Source: Azonexus sp. (GTDB lineage: Bacteria > Pseudomonadota > Gammaproteobacteria > Burkholderiales > Rhodocyclaceae). From it: a stretch of 64,000 nucleotides of DNA. The first letter of the stretch is position 1. The number at the start of each line of letters is the position of its first letter. Location: assembly GCA_017983615.1 (NCBI GenBank), contig JAGOBB010000010.1, positions 1-64,000 on the forward strand. The letters are read 5' to 3'. This document shows, piece by piece, positions 39,583-49,382 of this stretch. Both the position numbers and the translations under genes were made by a program. The notes below the pieces were generated by a model. It saw only the letters and a list, made by a program, of their open reading frames with translations. It was not told the DNA's origin and searched no databases.

Positions 39583-41309
39583 CAGTCGTCGAACTGGGTG
39601 TTCCAGCGGCGAAGGAATTCGACCACTTCTTCTGCCGGCAGCGGCTTGCTGTACAGGAAACCCTGCAGCAGATCGCAATTGAGGCGTTTCAGGTAGTCGC
39701 GCTGGGGTTCGGTTTCGACGCCCTCGGCGATGATGTCGAGGCCCAACTCGTGGCCGAGCACGATGATGGCCGAACAGATGGCGACGTCGTCGTGATTGGA
39801 GGTGATGTCGCGGACGAAGCTGCGGTCGATCTTCAGGCGGTGGATCGGCAGGTGCTTGAGGTAGGAAAGCGACGAGTAGCCGGTGCCAAAGTCGTCGATG
39901 GCGAGCACGATGCCGAGTTCGTTGAGTTGCCCGAGGATGGCCATCGTCAGCTCGGGGTTGTGCATGGCGACGCTTTCGGTGATCTCCAGTTCGAGCTCCG
40001 TCGGCGACAGGCCATAGCAGGCCAGCGCGCCGCGCACCACGGTCGGCAGATTTTCATTGCGCAGTTGCTGGGTCGACAGATTGACGGCGACCCGCATGTC
40101 GGTGACGCCCTGTTCTTTGAAATTGCGCAGTTGCCGGCAGGCTTCCCAGAAGATCCAGTCGCCGAGCGGCTGGATCAGGCCGGTTTCCTCGGCGATCTGG
40201 ATGAAGGTGCTCGGCGGCACCAGACCGAATTCCGGCGCCTGCCAGCGGGCCAGCGCTTCCAGGCGGGTAATCCGGCCGGTCGTAATGTCCATTTGCGGCT
40301 GGAAGTGCACGCGAAACTGCGGCGCGTTCTGCAGCGTCGTTTCTTCCAGCGCCAGGCGCAGCGCATTTTCCAGCTTCAGGCGCTCGTGGGCCGCCGCATT
40401 CATCGTCGGGGCAAAAAATTTGAAGGTATCGCGGCCGAGCGACTTGGCGTTGTACATCGCCGTCTCGGCATTCCTGATCAGCGTTTCGGCATCGTCGCCA
40501 TCGCCGGGAAAGAGGCTGATGCCGATGGTTGGCGTGGCATAGAGCAGGTGTGAGTCGATCTGGTGCGGTTCGGAAAGCCCGCGCCTGATCTTGCTGGCGA
40601 TGGCCGAGACCGACATGGCGCCCTCGATGTCGGGGGCGACGATCAGGAATTCGTCGCCGCCGAGCCGGGAAATGACGTCGCTGGCGCGCACGAATTGCCG
40701 CAGGCGGCTGGCGATTTCGACCAGTAGCCGGTCGCCGACGGCATGGCCGAGCGTGTCATTGAACTGCTTGAAATTGTCCATGTCGATAAGAATCGCCGCC
40801 ACCAAGCCGCCATCCCGACGGGCGCTGGTCAGCATCTGGTCGAGCTGGCCTTCAACGGTGGTGCGGTTGACCAGGCCGGTCAGCGCATCGTTGTGCGTCA
40901 GCTGGAAAATCTGGTCGGCTGCGCTCTTGCGTTCCGACGTGTCGCGGAAGATGGCGACATGGTGGGTGACCGTGCCCGAGGCGTCGCGGACAACCGTGAT
41001 GCTGACTGACTTGGGGTAGATGCTGTCATCGGCCCGGCGGTCCCAGAACTCACCTTGCCAGAAGCCATCGCTGCGCAGTGCCTGCCACATCTCGGCATAG
41101 GTTTCCGGCGGTGTGTGGCCGGAAGACAGCATGCCGGGATCCTGGCCAACCACCGCTTCGGCAGCAAATCCCGTGATCTGCGAAAAAGCGGGATTGACTT
41201 CGACGATGCGGTTGTCGGCATCGGTAACCACCATCGCGTCAGGGTGGCGCTCGAAGAGCGTCGACAGGTATTGCAGGCGCTGACGTTCCTGATCGTCCAG
41301 CTGAGACAT
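39582..41309 (-). CDS. PAS-GGDEF-EAL cyclic-di-GMP turnover protein
   Basis: A 575-residue soluble protein. One PAS domain (about 15-130), then a diguanylate cyclase domain with an intact signature RLGGDEFLIV, then a phosphodiesterase domain with its EAL in RLEALARWQ and the metal-ligand motifs AVNLSTQQL, LEITESV and AIDDFGTGYSSL. Both active sites look intact, so it may act in either direction depending on the PAS signal. The aminotransferase gene lies 14 bases upstream on the same strand. Confidence 0.94.
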   Translation of the reverse strand: MSQLDDQERQRLQYLSTLFERHPDAMVVTDADNRIVEVNPAFSQITGFAAEAVVGQDPGMLSSGHTPPETYAEMWQALRSDGFWQGEFWDRRADDSIYPKSVSITVVRDASGTVTHHVAIFRDTSERKSAADQIFQLTHNDALTGLVNRTTVEGQLDQMLTSARRDGGLVAAILIDMDNFKQFNDTLGHAVGDRLLVEIASRLRQFVRASDVISRLGGDEFLIVAPDIEGAMSVSAIASKIRRGLSEPHQIDSHLLYATPTIGISLFPGDGDDAETLIRNAETAMYNAKSLGRDTFKFFAPTMNAAAHERLKLENALRLALEETTLQNAPQFRVHFQPQMDITTGRITRLEALARWQAPEFGLVPPSTFIQIAEETGLIQPLGDWIFWEACRQLRNFKEQGVTDMRVAVNLSTQQLRNENLPTVVRGALACYGLSPTELELEITESVAMHNPELTMAILGQLNELGIVLAIDDFGTGYSSLSYLKHLPIHRLKIDRSFVRDITSNHDDVAICSAIIVLGHELGLDIIAEGVETEPQRDYLKRLNCDLLQGFLYSKPLPAEEVVEFLRRWNTQFDD

Positions 41310-41323
41310 CGATTGCTCCCGGG

Positions 41324-42460
41324 TCAGGCAGTCGAATTCATGCGGGACAGTGCAGCGGCCAGCCTGGCCACGGTCTGCTCCGGGTCGTGCAGCTTCTCCA
41401 GGCCGAACAGCCCGATGCGGAAGGTGCGGAACTCAGCCGGTTCGTCGCATTGCAGCGGCACGCCGGCTGCAGTCTGCAGCCCGAGGGCGAGGAATTTCTT
41501 GCCGCTCTGGATGTCCGGGTCGGTGGTATAGCTGACCACCACGCCGGGTGCCTGGAAGCCTTCGGCGGCGACGCTCGGGAAGCCTTCGGCAACGAGCAGG
41601 GCACGGATGCGCCGGCCGAGTTCCTGTTGTTCCTTGCACACCTTGTCGAAGCCGTAGGCTTCGGTTTCCAGCATCACGTCACGCATGGCAGCCAGCGCAT
41701 CGGTTGGCATCGTCGCGTGGTAGGCGTGGCCACCGTTTTCGAAGGTTTCCATGATCTGCAGCCACTTCTTGAGGTCGCAGGCGAAGCTGGTGCTGGTCGT
41801 CGCGTCAATGCGTTCGCGAGCGCGTTCGCCGAGGGCGATCAGGGCGCAGCACGGCGAGGCACTCCAGCCCTTTTGCGGTGCGCTGATCAGGACATCCACG
41901 TCGTTCGCCGCGATATCGACCCAGACCGTGCCGGAAGCGACGCAATCGAGCACGAACAGGCCGTCGACCTCGCGCACGGCTTGGCCGACCGCCTTGATGT
42001 AGCTGTCGGGCAGGATCATGCCGGAGGCGGTTTCGACGTGCGGTGCGAAGACGACTGCCGGCCGGTGCTGACGGATGGCGGCGACGACTTCGTCGATCGG
42101 TGGCGGGGCGAACGGCGCCTGCGCACCGCTGCCGACTTGCCGGGCCTTGAGGACAATGCTTTCGGACGGAATGCGGCCCATGTCGAAAATCTGCGTCCAG
42201 CGGAAGCTGAACCAGCCGTTGCGGATAACTAATACCTTCTGGTCGGTGGCGAACTGGCGGGCCACGGCTTCCATGCCGAAAGTGCCACTGCCGGGCACGA
42301 TGACGGCAGAGCGGGCGTTGTAGACTTTCTTCAGCAGGCGCGAGACGTCCTTCATGACGCCCTGGTAGCGCTGCGACATGTGGTTCAGCGCGCGGTCGGT
42401 GTACACCACCGAGTATTCCAGCAGGCCATCGGGATCGGGTTGCGGCAGCAAGGCAGTCAC
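41324..42460 (-). CDS. Class V aminotransferase (alanine-glyoxylate/serine type)
   Basis: A 378-residue PLP enzyme of the alanine-glyoxylate/serine-pyruvate aminotransferase group. The PLP lysine is in [19 protein letters not shown]; the N-terminal substrate loop [18 protein letters not shown] and the C-terminal [14 protein letters not shown] are typical. The GTG at 42460 is chosen because it follows a ggag site and matches the family start ([20 protein letters not shown]); an upstream Met lies in non-conserved sequence. Its exact substrate is not settled. Divergent from glutamate dehydrogenase. Confidence 0.9.
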   Translation of the reverse strand: MTALLPQPDPDGLLEYSVVYTDRALNHMSQRYQGVMKDVSRLLKKVYNARSAVIVPGSGTFGMEAVARQFATDQKVLVIRNGWFSFRWTQIFDMGRIPSESIVLKARQVGSGAQAPFAPPPIDEVVAAIRQHRPAVVFAPHVETASGMILPDSYIKAVGQAVREVDGLFVLDCVASGTVWVDIAANDVDVLISAPQKGWSASPCCALIALGERARERIDATTSTSFACDLKKWLQIMETFENGGHAYHATMPTDALAAMRDVMLETEAYGFDKVCKEQQELGRRIRALLVAEGFPSVAAEGFQAPGVVVSYTTDPDIQSGKKFLALGLQTAAGVPLQCDEPAEFRTFRIGLFGLEKLHDPEQTVARLAAALSRMNSTA

Positions 42461-42577
42461 AGATTGTCTCCAGTTTGGTTGTTTTGCGCAGAGCATACCG
42501 CCAAGGGGCGATGGCGCGCTAGTCATCGGCGCTGCAATGGGCCACACTGTGCCCGAATCCGCGCGAAAGGAAAGACC

Positions 42578-43861
42578 ATGAACGCTCCGCAACTGCCTTC
42601 GTATCTGTCCCGGGAAAACATCGGTCCGTGGCACATTTTTCTGCAGCAGGTCGAGCAGGTGGCGCCCTTGCTCGATAAGTCGCTGCAGCCCTGGGTCGAA
42701 ACCCTGCGTCATCCCAAGCGCTCGCTGATTGTCGATGTGCCCATCCGGCTCGATAACGGCACGGTGGCGCACTTTGAGGGTTACCGGGTGCATCACAACA
42801 CCTCGCGCGGCCCCGGCAAGGGCGGCATTCGCTACCATCAGGATGTGACCCTGTCCGAGGTGATGGCACTTTCCGGCTGGATGACGATCAAGAACGCCGT
42901 GGTGAACGTGCCGTTTGGCGGCGCCAAGGGTGGCATCCGCGTCGATCCCCGGCAACTGTCGATGTCCGAGCTGGAAGGGCTGACCCGCCGCTACACCAGT
43001 GAGATCAGTTCGATGATCGGGCCGGACAAGGACATCCCGGCGCCGGACATGAACACCAACGCCCAGATCATGGCCTGGATGATGGACACCTATTCGATGG
43101 GCCAGGGGCGGACGGTGACTGGCGTGGTGACCGGCAAGCCGCTGTCGCTCGGCGGTTCGCTCGGGCGATCCGACGCGACCGGGCGCGGCGTCTTTGTGAC
43201 GGCCCGCGAGGCGGCACGGCGACTGAACATTCCCATCGAGGGCGCGCGCGTCGCCGTGCAGGGCTTCGGCAACGTCGGCGAAGCCAGCGCCCGGATGTTC
43301 GCCCAGGCCGGGGCAAGGGTCGTGGCGATCCAGGATGTCAGCGGCACGGTCTGCAACGACGCCGGGCTGGATGTCGTCGCACTCAAGCGCTATCTGGCGG
43401 AGAACAAGACGCTGCTTGGCGCGCCGGGTACGGAGACCATCGCCAACGATGATTTCTGGTCGGTGCCCTGCGACTTCCTGGTGCCGGCGGCGCTGGAGTC
43501 GCAGATCAACCGCTACAACGCGGAGCGGATCACCGCCCGCGTCGTCGTCGAAGGCGCCAACGGCCCGACGACGCCGGAAGCCGATGCCATCCTCGCCGAC
43601 CGCGGCATCATCGTCGTGCCCGACGTGATCGCCAATGCCGGCGGGGTGACGGTCAGCTACTTCGAGTGGGTGCAGGATTTTTCCAGCTTCTTCTGGAGCG
43701 AGGACGAAATCTACGGGCGGCTGGAAAGGATCATGTCCGAGGCCTTCAGCGCCATCTGGCAGCTCTCCGAGGCGCGCAAGATGCCGCTGCGCTCGGCAGC
43801 CTTCGTGATCGGTTGCAGCCGGGTGCTGGAAGCGCGGGCAACGCGCGGGCTGTATCCCTGA
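42578..43861 (+). CDS. gdhA: Glutamate dehydrogenase (GluDH family)
   Basis: A 427-residue hexameric-type glutamate dehydrogenase linking 2-oxoglutarate and ammonia to glutamate. The active-site lysine region [15 protein letters not shown] and the glycine-rich substrate loop (GKGGIRYHQ) are present, followed by a Rossmann coenzyme domain with [15 protein letters not shown] and the C-terminal [19 protein letters not shown]. The class resembles the NAD-type short enzymes. A gaaagga site precedes the ATG. Element copy K follows the stop. Confidence 0.95.
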   Translation: MNAPQLPSYLSRENIGPWHIFLQQVEQVAPLLDKSLQPWVETLRHPKRSLIVDVPIRLDNGTVAHFEGYRVHHNTSRGPGKGGIRYHQDVTLSEVMALSGWMTIKNAVVNVPFGGAKGGIRVDPRQLSMSELEGLTRRYTSEISSMIGPDKDIPAPDMNTNAQIMAWMMDTYSMGQGRTVTGVVTGKPLSLGGSLGRSDATGRGVFVTAREAARRLNIPIEGARVAVQGFGNVGEASARMFAQAGARVVAIQDVSGTVCNDAGLDVVALKRYLAENKTLLGAPGTETIANDDFWSVPCDFLVPAALESQINRYNAERITARVVVEGANGPTTPEADAILADRGIIVVPDVIANAGGVTVSYFEWVQDFSSFFWSEDEIYGRLERIMSEAFSAIWQLSEARKMPLRSAAFVIGCSRVLEARATRGLYP

Positions 43862-43866
43862 CGGGG

Positions 43867-43906
43867 AAATGCTACGGTCGGCCTTAAAAAACGGCCAAAT
43901 TCGAAA
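43867..43906 (+). repeat. Dispersed 40-bp element, copy K
   Basis: Core AATGCTACGGTC at 43868-43879, GG, four bases, A6 (43886-43891), five bases, second tract AAATTCGAAA. It starts six bases after the glutamate dehydrogenase stop, in the same order as copies A and D, but no strong hairpin follows. Confidence 0.9.
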
Positions 43907-44062
43907 CCTTTTCTGTCGGCAATCGCGTCGAGCGCTTGCAATGGTTCATTTCCGTGACCAAAGGGTGAATTACTTCACAGCGGGGTTCCGTCCGCTCCGG
44001 CTACGATTCGATCAGCGTGCCGCCTGCTTTTCGGCCAGATCAATCAATAACGGAAACACCCC

Positions 44063-44668
44063 ATGAAAAATATCATTCCGATCCTCGCCTTGATGACGGT
44101 GCCTGCCGTCGCTCAGGCAAACCTTGTCGTCAATGGCAGCTTCGAAGATTACACGTCGGTCAATGCCGGCTCGTGGAGCACCTTCGGCAGCGGCCACGGC
44201 TGGACCACTGGCCCCCTGGGTGTTGAAATCCGGAATGCCGTGGCGGGTACTGCGGCGGATGGCGTTCGCTTTGCCGAGCTGGATACCACCGGGAACAGCT
44301 GGATTTCGCAAACGATTCATACCAATGCCAACCAGACGCTGGAGTTGTCGTTCTCGTATGCGCCGCGCGCTGGCGTATCGACGACAAGCAACAAGATCCA
44401 GGCTTTCTGGAACAACCAGTCGCTGGGCATTTTTACCGGCAACGGCAATACCACGACCAGTTGGCTTGATCTCAGCTTCGACGTGCAGGCGGACGCCAAT
44501 GGCTTCGGCGTGCTCAAATTCGCTGCCGTCGGCACCTCGGATCGGCTCGGCGGTTCGCTGGATAATGTGGCGTTGATGGCTGTTCCCGAACCGGGTTCCG
44601 CGGCCCTGTTCTTCGCCGGCCTCGGCGTGCTCGTCGCGGTCAGTCGCCGCCGTCAAGCCCGCCTCTGA
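44063..44668 (+). CDS. PEP-CTERM sorting domain protein
   Basis: A 201-residue exported protein: signal peptide (MKNIIPILALMTVPAVAQA), a beta-rich domain resembling a carbohydrate-binding jellyroll (NLVVNGSFEDYTS, SWISQTIHTNANQTLELSF), and a C-terminal sorting signal with VPEPGSAALFFAGLGVLVA and a basic tail RRRQARL. PEP-CTERM proteins are processed by exosortase and displayed on or released to the outside, often with exopolysaccharide. No exosortase gene is in the window. A terminator follows. Confidence 0.93.
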   Translation: MKNIIPILALMTVPAVAQANLVVNGSFEDYTSVNAGSWSTFGSGHGWTTGPLGVEIRNAVAGTAADGVRFAELDTTGNSWISQTIHTNANQTLELSFSYAPRAGVSTTSNKIQAFWNNQSLGIFTGNGNTTTSWLDLSFDVQADANGFGVLKFAAVGTSDRLGGSLDNVALMAVPEPGSAALFFAGLGVLVAVSRRRQARL

Positions 44669-44706
44669 TTCTCCCGGCGCCTCGCAAGAGGCCTTGTCGG
44701 AAAGCG

Positions 44707-44739
44707 AATGCCACTCAGCGATTGCCGGGTGGCATTTTT
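44707..44739. terminator. Bidirectional terminator after the PEP-CTERM gene
   Basis: Stem aatgccac / gtggcatt with a 14-base loop followed by T5. It lies between convergent genes and overlaps the 3' end of the methyltransferase gene. Confidence 0.7.
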
Positions 44740-45767
44740 GTTTTGCGTTTCCAGGCGAGGATCAGCGAACCCTTTTCGCGCGGTTCGAGATCGATGCGCT
44801 GGATCGCCGTAAAGCCCGCCGCCTTCAGCCAGTCGCAATAGTCGGCGTGGCGATGCGTCTGGGTGCCGGTTTCCAGCAGCAAGGTCAGGCGAAACGCGGC
44901 ATTCAGCGGATCGAGCGAAGTTTCGGCCAGGTACTCGTGGATGACCAGCAGGCCGCCCGGGGTCATCGACTCGCCGATCTGCCGGATGGCCAGGCGATTT
45001 TCGTCGGCGCTGTGGTTGTGCCCGACCGACAGGTAGAACACTAGATCGTTGTCGGTGCCCCAGTCGTGCTCCTGCAGGGTGCCGGGGCTGAGGCGGATGC
45101 GGTCGGCCAGTTGCGCCCGTTCGATTTCCGGACCCGTTTCGGTCAGGGCGCTGGGCATGTCGACGATCACCGCATCAAGCTGCGGATATTTCTGGCAGAA
45201 ACGGATCGAATGCAGGCCGTGCGAGCCGCCGAGGTCAAGCAGGCGGCGATAGCTGGGCAGGACCGGCACGTGCGCCAGCAGGTCGGGGCCGAGATCGGCG
45301 GCGAAAGCGCCCATGTAGGCCGAGAACAGCGGGCCGAGATGCGGCTGGTCGACCATCGCCTCCCACAGCGTCGTTTCCGGTTCGCCCTTGCGCACCGTTT
45401 CGGCCAGGTTGCCCATCATTGTCCAAGCCTCGTGGGTCCATAGCAGGCCGGGGGTGTAATCGACCTGGCCGGCGCTGGTGAACCAGCGCTGGGTGCTGGC
45501 CGTGTTGGTGATGGTATCGCCCTGTTTTTCCAGATAGCCGATGGCGACCAGGAAATCGACCAGCGTTGTTGTGCCGCGCAGGCTGGAGTCGATTTTTTCG
45601 GCCAGCACAGCCAGCGTCAGCGGGCCGCCCGACAGGGCTTCGAAAAGACCCAGCCGTCCGGCCGAGATGATGGCCGAGGATTTCATCATCGGCATGTAAA
45701 CGTCGAGCATGGCCAGTTCGGCTGAGCCGGTTGGTTGGCAGACATCGGGTTTGCGGGTGCGGGGCAT
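44715..45767 (-). CDS. SAM-dependent O-methyltransferase-like protein
   Basis: A 350-residue methyltransferase of the plant/bacterial O-methyltransferase fold (dimerisation domain plus SAM domain). Dimerisation region MMKSSAIISAGRLGLFEALSGG; SAM motif I RLLDLGGSHGLHSI, then DMPSALTE and FYLSVGHNH. The substrate is unknown. The start is uncertain: I use the ATG at 45767, with another at 45833; neither has a clear ribosome site. Divergent from the DUF3460 gene. Confidence 0.82.
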   Translation of the reverse strand: MPRTRKPDVCQPTGSAELAMLDVYMPMMKSSAIISAGRLGLFEALSGGPLTLAVLAEKIDSSLRGTTTLVDFLVAIGYLEKQGDTITNTASTQRWFTSAGQVDYTPGLLWTHEAWTMMGNLAETVRKGEPETTLWEAMVDQPHLGPLFSAYMGAFAADLGPDLLAHVPVLPSYRRLLDLGGSHGLHSIRFCQKYPQLDAVIVDMPSALTETGPEIERAQLADRIRLSPGTLQEHDWGTDNDLVFYLSVGHNHSADENRLAIRQIGESMTPGGLLVIHEYLAETSLDPLNAAFRLTLLLETGTQTHRHADYCDWLKAAGFTAIQRIDLEPREKGSLILAWKRKTKMPPGNR

Positions 45768-45924
45768 GAATTTTGTGGTCTTTGGTGGCCGGCAGGGGCT
45801 GAGCCGGCAGGCATCAGGCGGAAGGGCAGTCATTCTACGCTTTTGGCAGAAGTCGCGGATCAAGCCCGGGTTCGGCATGCTAGAATTGCGGCATTGTCTT
45901 GAATACCTTGAGGAAAGCCGCGAA

Positions 45925-46134
45925 ATGGGTGACGTCAATACCAGCTACGTGTCCGATCATCAGACCTGGATGAACGAACAACTCGAAAAGAATCCGGAAT
46001 GGGTCGAAGACCAGAAGGCCGGTCGTGCCCTGTGGTGGGACAAGAAGCAGGACGTGGACAGCACTGGCCGCAACGCCGCCTCCAAGGTGCCGCAGAAGCC
46101 TTACCCGTACGATGTGAATTTCTACGGCGAGTAA
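45925..46134 (+). CDS. DUF3460 small protein
   Basis: A 69-residue soluble protein of the betaproteobacterial DUF3460 family: TSYVSDHQTWMNEQLEKNPE, then QKAGRALWWDKKQD, and a Pro/Tyr tail. Function unknown. The ATG at 45925 has a gaggaaag site. A clear terminator follows. Confidence 0.87.
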   Translation: MGDVNTSYVSDHQTWMNEQLEKNPEWVEDQKAGRALWWDKKQDVDSTGRNAASKVPQKPYPYDVNFYGE

Positions 46135-46163
46135 TCGCTTCGGCAAGCAGTTCCGCCCCCATG

Positions 46164-46192
46164 AAAAGCCAGTCGATCCGACTGGCTTTTTT
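46164..46192 (+). terminator. Terminator of the DUF3460 gene
   Basis: Twelve-base perfect stem (aaaagccagtcg / cgactggctttt), three-base loop, T6. Confidence 0.92.
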
Positions 46193-46331
46193 GTTGCCGG
46201 CAAGGCGATAGCAGGCAATTTGCCTGAACCAGGCCGGGAATTCGCCTGCCCGCGCCAGACGGGGTTCTCCAGCGCTTCTGAGTATCTAGAATGGGTTCTG
46301 CTTCATTCCAATACCATCAAGGAGACCCCCT

Positions 46332-46832
46332 ATGTTGCAAACAGCTTCCCTTCGTTTTACCTCCGTTGCGCTGCTCGGGATTTTCTCGGCAGCTTCAGTC
46401 CTTGCCGGCCAGAAACTCACGGTCGATGAAAGCGTCACCCTGTCCGCCAAGCCGGCGGAAGTCTGGAAGGTGGTTGGTAATTACGGCAAGCTCGAAGGCT
46501 GGCATCCGGTGGTTGCGAAAACGGAAATCACCGCGGGGACGAACAACGCGGTCGGCGCGGTTCGGGCGATTGAAACCAAGGATGGCGCCAAGATCGTTGA
46601 AAAACTGCTGAACTACAATGCCCGGAAAATGAGCATGAGTTACAAGTTCATCGAGTCGCCGTTGCCGGTGACAGACTACAAGTCTACCCTGAGCGTTGTT
46701 GCCGCCGGCGCGGGCAGCAAGGTGATCTGGAAGGGATCGTTCAAGGCCAATGGCGTCGAGGATGCCAAGGCGCGTGAGATCTTCATCGGTATCTACAAGG
46801 CGGGCTTCGAGGGGCTGAGCAAGCAGTTTTGA
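46332..46832 (+). CDS. Exported SRPBCC-fold protein
   Basis: A 166-residue protein with a signal peptide (SVALLGIFSAASVLA followed by GQ) and a START/Bet v 1-like SRPBCC fold: SAKPAEVWKVVGNYGKLEGWHP at the N-terminus, YKFIESPLPVTDY and a long C-terminal helix (REIFIGIYKAGFEGLSK). Such folds bind hydrophobic ligands; periplasmic location is predicted and the ligand is unknown. Flanked by its own terminator. Confidence 0.87.
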   Translation: MLQTASLRFTSVALLGIFSAASVLAGQKLTVDESVTLSAKPAEVWKVVGNYGKLEGWHPVVAKTEITAGTNNAVGAVRAIETKDGAKIVEKLLNYNARKMSMSYKFIESPLPVTDYKSTLSVVAAGAGSKVIWKGSFKANGVEDAKAREIFIGIYKAGFEGLSKQF

Positions 46833-46853
46833 TGCTTCTTCAGCAGTCTGCAC

Positions 46854-46885
46854 TAAAAAAGCAGGGGGCTCCCCTGCTTTTTTTA
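46854..46885. terminator. Bidirectional terminator between the SRPBCC and response regulator genes
   Basis: Stem aaaaaagcagggg / cccctgctttttt with a three-base loop; A-run and T-run on both sides. Confidence 0.93.
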
Positions 46886-46903
46886 CGTCCGACGTTCAGG
46901 CCG

Positions 46904-47533
46904 TCAGTCGATCAACTTCAGTTTCATGGCCAGCCGGGCCAGTTCGAAGTCGCTGCGTACGCCGAGCTTGGCCTTGATCTGGTAATGCGTGTTCTGCACG
47001 GTCTTGGGGCTGATGTTGAGGATGCCGGCGATTTCCTCGACGGCCTGGCCGCCAAGGAGCAGGCGGAGCACCTCGAATTCGCGCGGGCTCAGGTCGCTGG
47101 CCGGGTTGCTGTCGCCTTCGAGCAGGCTGATCGCCATTTCAGGGGCGATGTCCGGGCTGAGCACCTTTTCGTTGCGGGCCACCTTGTAGATGGCCTGAAT
47201 CAGGGTTTCCGGCGTCGAACTCTTGGTCACGTAGCCGAGTGCGCCGGCGCGTAGCGCCTGCGAGGCGAACAGGGGGTCGCGATGCATGCTGAAGGCGAGA
47301 ATTTTCGCCTCGGGGAAACGCTGCAGGATGCGCCGGGTCAGTTCGATGCCGCCCATGCCAGGCAGCGACAGGTCGAGCACGATCAAGTCGATGGGGGTGT
47401 TGCGCAGGAACTGCAGTGCCTCCTCGGCATCACTCGCTTCGGCGGCGACGTGCAGGTCAGGCCGGCGTTCGAGCAGCCGGCGGTAGCCTTCGCGGACGAC
47501 GGCGTGGTCGTCGACCAGCAGCAGTTCGATCAC
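46904..47533 (-). CDS. NarL/FixJ-family response regulator (UvrY/NarL-like)
   Basis: A 209-residue regulator: receiver with LLVDDHAVVREGYRRLL, phospho-Asp in LIVLDLSLPGMGG (near residue 54) and YVTKSS; LuxR helix-turn-helix with LSPREFEVLRLLLGG and SPKTVQNTHYQIKAKLG. Overlaps its kinase gene by ATGA, so the two form a pair. Targets unknown. Confidence 0.93.
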   Translation of the reverse strand: MIELLLVDDHAVVREGYRRLLERRPDLHVAAEASDAEEALQFLRNTPIDLIVLDLSLPGMGGIELTRRILQRFPEAKILAFSMHRDPLFASQALRAGALGYVTKSSTPETLIQAIYKVARNEKVLSPDIAPEMAISLLEGDSNPASDLSPREFEVLRLLLGGQAVEEIAGILNISPKTVQNTHYQIKAKLGVRSDFELARLAMKLKLID

Positions 47534-48924
47534 GCTTGTTCTCCCGCCGGAAGGTGGACGTCGATTACGGTTCCGTGCGGCTCGCGGGTCAGGATGCGTA
47601 GCGCGCCGCCGAGGGCGAGCACGCGCTCCTCGATGCCGAGCAGCCCGAAGCCGCCCGGCTTGCGTACCTCGGAACTGACTTCCGGCGCAATGCCGCCGCG
47701 GCCGTTGTCGCTGATTTGCAGGCGCAGGGTTTCGTGGTCGATGGTCAGGACAACGTCAATCTCGCTGGCCTGGCCGTGGCGGACGGCGTTGGTGACACTT
47801 TCCTGGACGATGCGGTAGAGCGTAACCGCGACGTTGTCTGGCAGGTGGTCGAGGGCTTCATCGAACAGTAGCTGGAAGCGGGTGCTGCCCTTGGCCCGGC
47901 GATTCCACTCGTCAACCAGTTGCTGCAGGCTGGCGCGCAGGCCGAATTCTTCAAGGCCGAGCGGGCGCAGGCGATGCAGGATCTGTTGCAGGACTTCCAT
48001 CATGTGGCTGACCGTGCGGCCAATCGATTCGGCGCAGGGGCGCAGGGCGGGAACGCCTTCGTCGGCAAGTTCCAGTGCGAAGCTGGCTTCGGCGTTCAAC
48101 GAGGTCAGGTACTGGCCGAATTCGTCGTGTAGCTCGCGCGACAGATGCAGGCGTTCTTCCTCGCGGGCGTTGAGCAGACGGCGGGCCAGGCGCTGCTGGT
48201 CGCCGATGGTTTCCTGCAGGCGTTCGGCCAGGTGGTTGAAACCGCGACCGATCTGATCCAGTTCGATCAGTGCGAAAGTCGGCATGCGCGCCTGCAGGTC
48301 GCCATTTTCCATGTGCTTCAGAGTCAGCAGCATGGCTTCCGAGGGGGCGAGCGCGTTGCGTACCGGCCGGTAGATCAGGAAACTCATGAACAGGATGGTC
48401 AGGCTGACGGCGAGCAGGTTCAGCAGGTTCCTGCCCAGCGTGATCAACTCATTGCCGTAGTTCGGCGTGATGGTGATCTGGCCGACGGTGATCCCCGGAT
48501 ATTGCCCGATGGTCCCCTGGTACATGGCGTCGGCGCCGATGACGCGGCGCATCACCGCCTCAAGCACGCCGGGCAGCACGATGGCGTCCTCGAAGCAGCG
48601 ATCGCCGACGTCGCGCGAATAGAGATCGGTCAGCCGAATGCAGAAATGGATCAAATCGCCGATCGGTTGCAGGTTGTCCAGATTGAGATCGATATCGCCC
48701 AGCGTGCGGTTGTAGGGGCTGCCCTTGTGCTGGATCTCGTCGGTGATTAGTTGGCGAATGGTCTGCCCGGTGCGCTGGATGTCCGCGCGAACGCGATGAC
48801 GGGTTTCGATCAGCGCGACGGCCGTGCCGAGGATCAGCACGCCGAGCGCGAACAGGAAAACGCGGACGATCAGGTGCCGCTTGAGGTCGAGGGGGCGTTG
48901 CTGGAGATCGAGCGGGGCGGGCAT
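47530..48924 (-). CDS. Membrane histidine kinase, HAMP plus HisKA_3
   Basis: A 464-residue kinase: N-terminal helix (LIVRVFLFALGVLILGTAVAL), a periplasmic region of about 140 residues (with IHFCIRLTDLYSRDVGDRCF, two Cys that might pair), a second helix (LLNLLAVSLTILFMSFLIY), HAMP, then HisKA_3 RLHLSRELHDEFGQYLTSL and HATPase (DNGRGG, GGFGLLGIEERV). Structure fits the NarX/DegS-like group. Partner of the regulator at 46904. Confidence 0.92.
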   Translation of the reverse strand: MPAPLDLQQRPLDLKRHLIVRVFLFALGVLILGTAVALIETRHRVRADIQRTGQTIRQLITDEIQHKGSPYNRTLGDIDLNLDNLQPIGDLIHFCIRLTDLYSRDVGDRCFEDAIVLPGVLEAVMRRVIGADAMYQGTIGQYPGITVGQITITPNYGNELITLGRNLLNLLAVSLTILFMSFLIYRPVRNALAPSEAMLLTLKHMENGDLQARMPTFALIELDQIGRGFNHLAERLQETIGDQQRLARRLLNAREEERLHLSRELHDEFGQYLTSLNAEASFALELADEGVPALRPCAESIGRTVSHMMEVLQQILHRLRPLGLEEFGLRASLQQLVDEWNRRAKGSTRFQLLFDEALDHLPDNVAVTLYRIVQESVTNAVRHGQASEIDVVLTIDHETLRLQISDNGRGGIAPEVSSEVRKPGGFGLLGIEERVLALGGALRILTREPHGTVIDVHLPAGEQA

Positions 48925-49058
48925 GGCTGGGATGCGGGTTGGCGATGACCGTAAGGATGCCGCAAAAACGCGGGGCAAGTTGCCTGAATTTGGCAGGATC
49001 AGCGCCTTTGCATCATTTGGGCGCAGGGAGCCGGGGCGAACGAATATTTCATAGGCGT

Positions 49059-49382
49059 TCAGTCCGGCACGTAGAGCAGCGAGCCGTCGCTCATCCGGTA
49101 GGCGGTACCCGCGCGCACGCCCTTGTTGCCGGCATTGACGCTTTGCGACTGGCCATCGGCCCGGAAGCGTTCGATCTTCTTGCCGTCGCGGGTGATGATT
49201 TCCATGTCGGGCTGGCCGGCATTGCGGATCACCGTGATCTTGTCCTTCGAATACGGATTGAGCGGGTTGCTGGCGACCGTCAGCAACAGGGCGGCGATCA
49301 GCACCAGAAAGACGTCGATCAGGTTGATCATCGAGAGTAGCGGATCGTCGGCTTCCGCTTCGTCGCGCAGACGGGCTCTCAT
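49059..49382 (-). CDS. DUF2149 family membrane protein
   Basis: A 107-residue protein with one N-terminal helix (SMINLIDVFLVLIAALLLTVA) and a periplasmic tail with ITRDGKKIERFRADGQ. DUF2149 proteins are short, ExbD-like partners found beside MotA/TolQ/ExbB genes. The overlap with the ExbB-like gene (ATGA) and the topology suggest it acts as the ExbD-type subunit of a proton-driven channel; this is inference from position and topology. Confidence 0.85.
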   Translation of the reverse strand: MRARLRDEAEADDPLLSMINLIDVFLVLIAALLLTVASNPLNPYSKDKITVIRNAGQPDMEIITRDGKKIERFRADGQSQSVNAGNKGVRAGTAYRMSDGSLLYVPD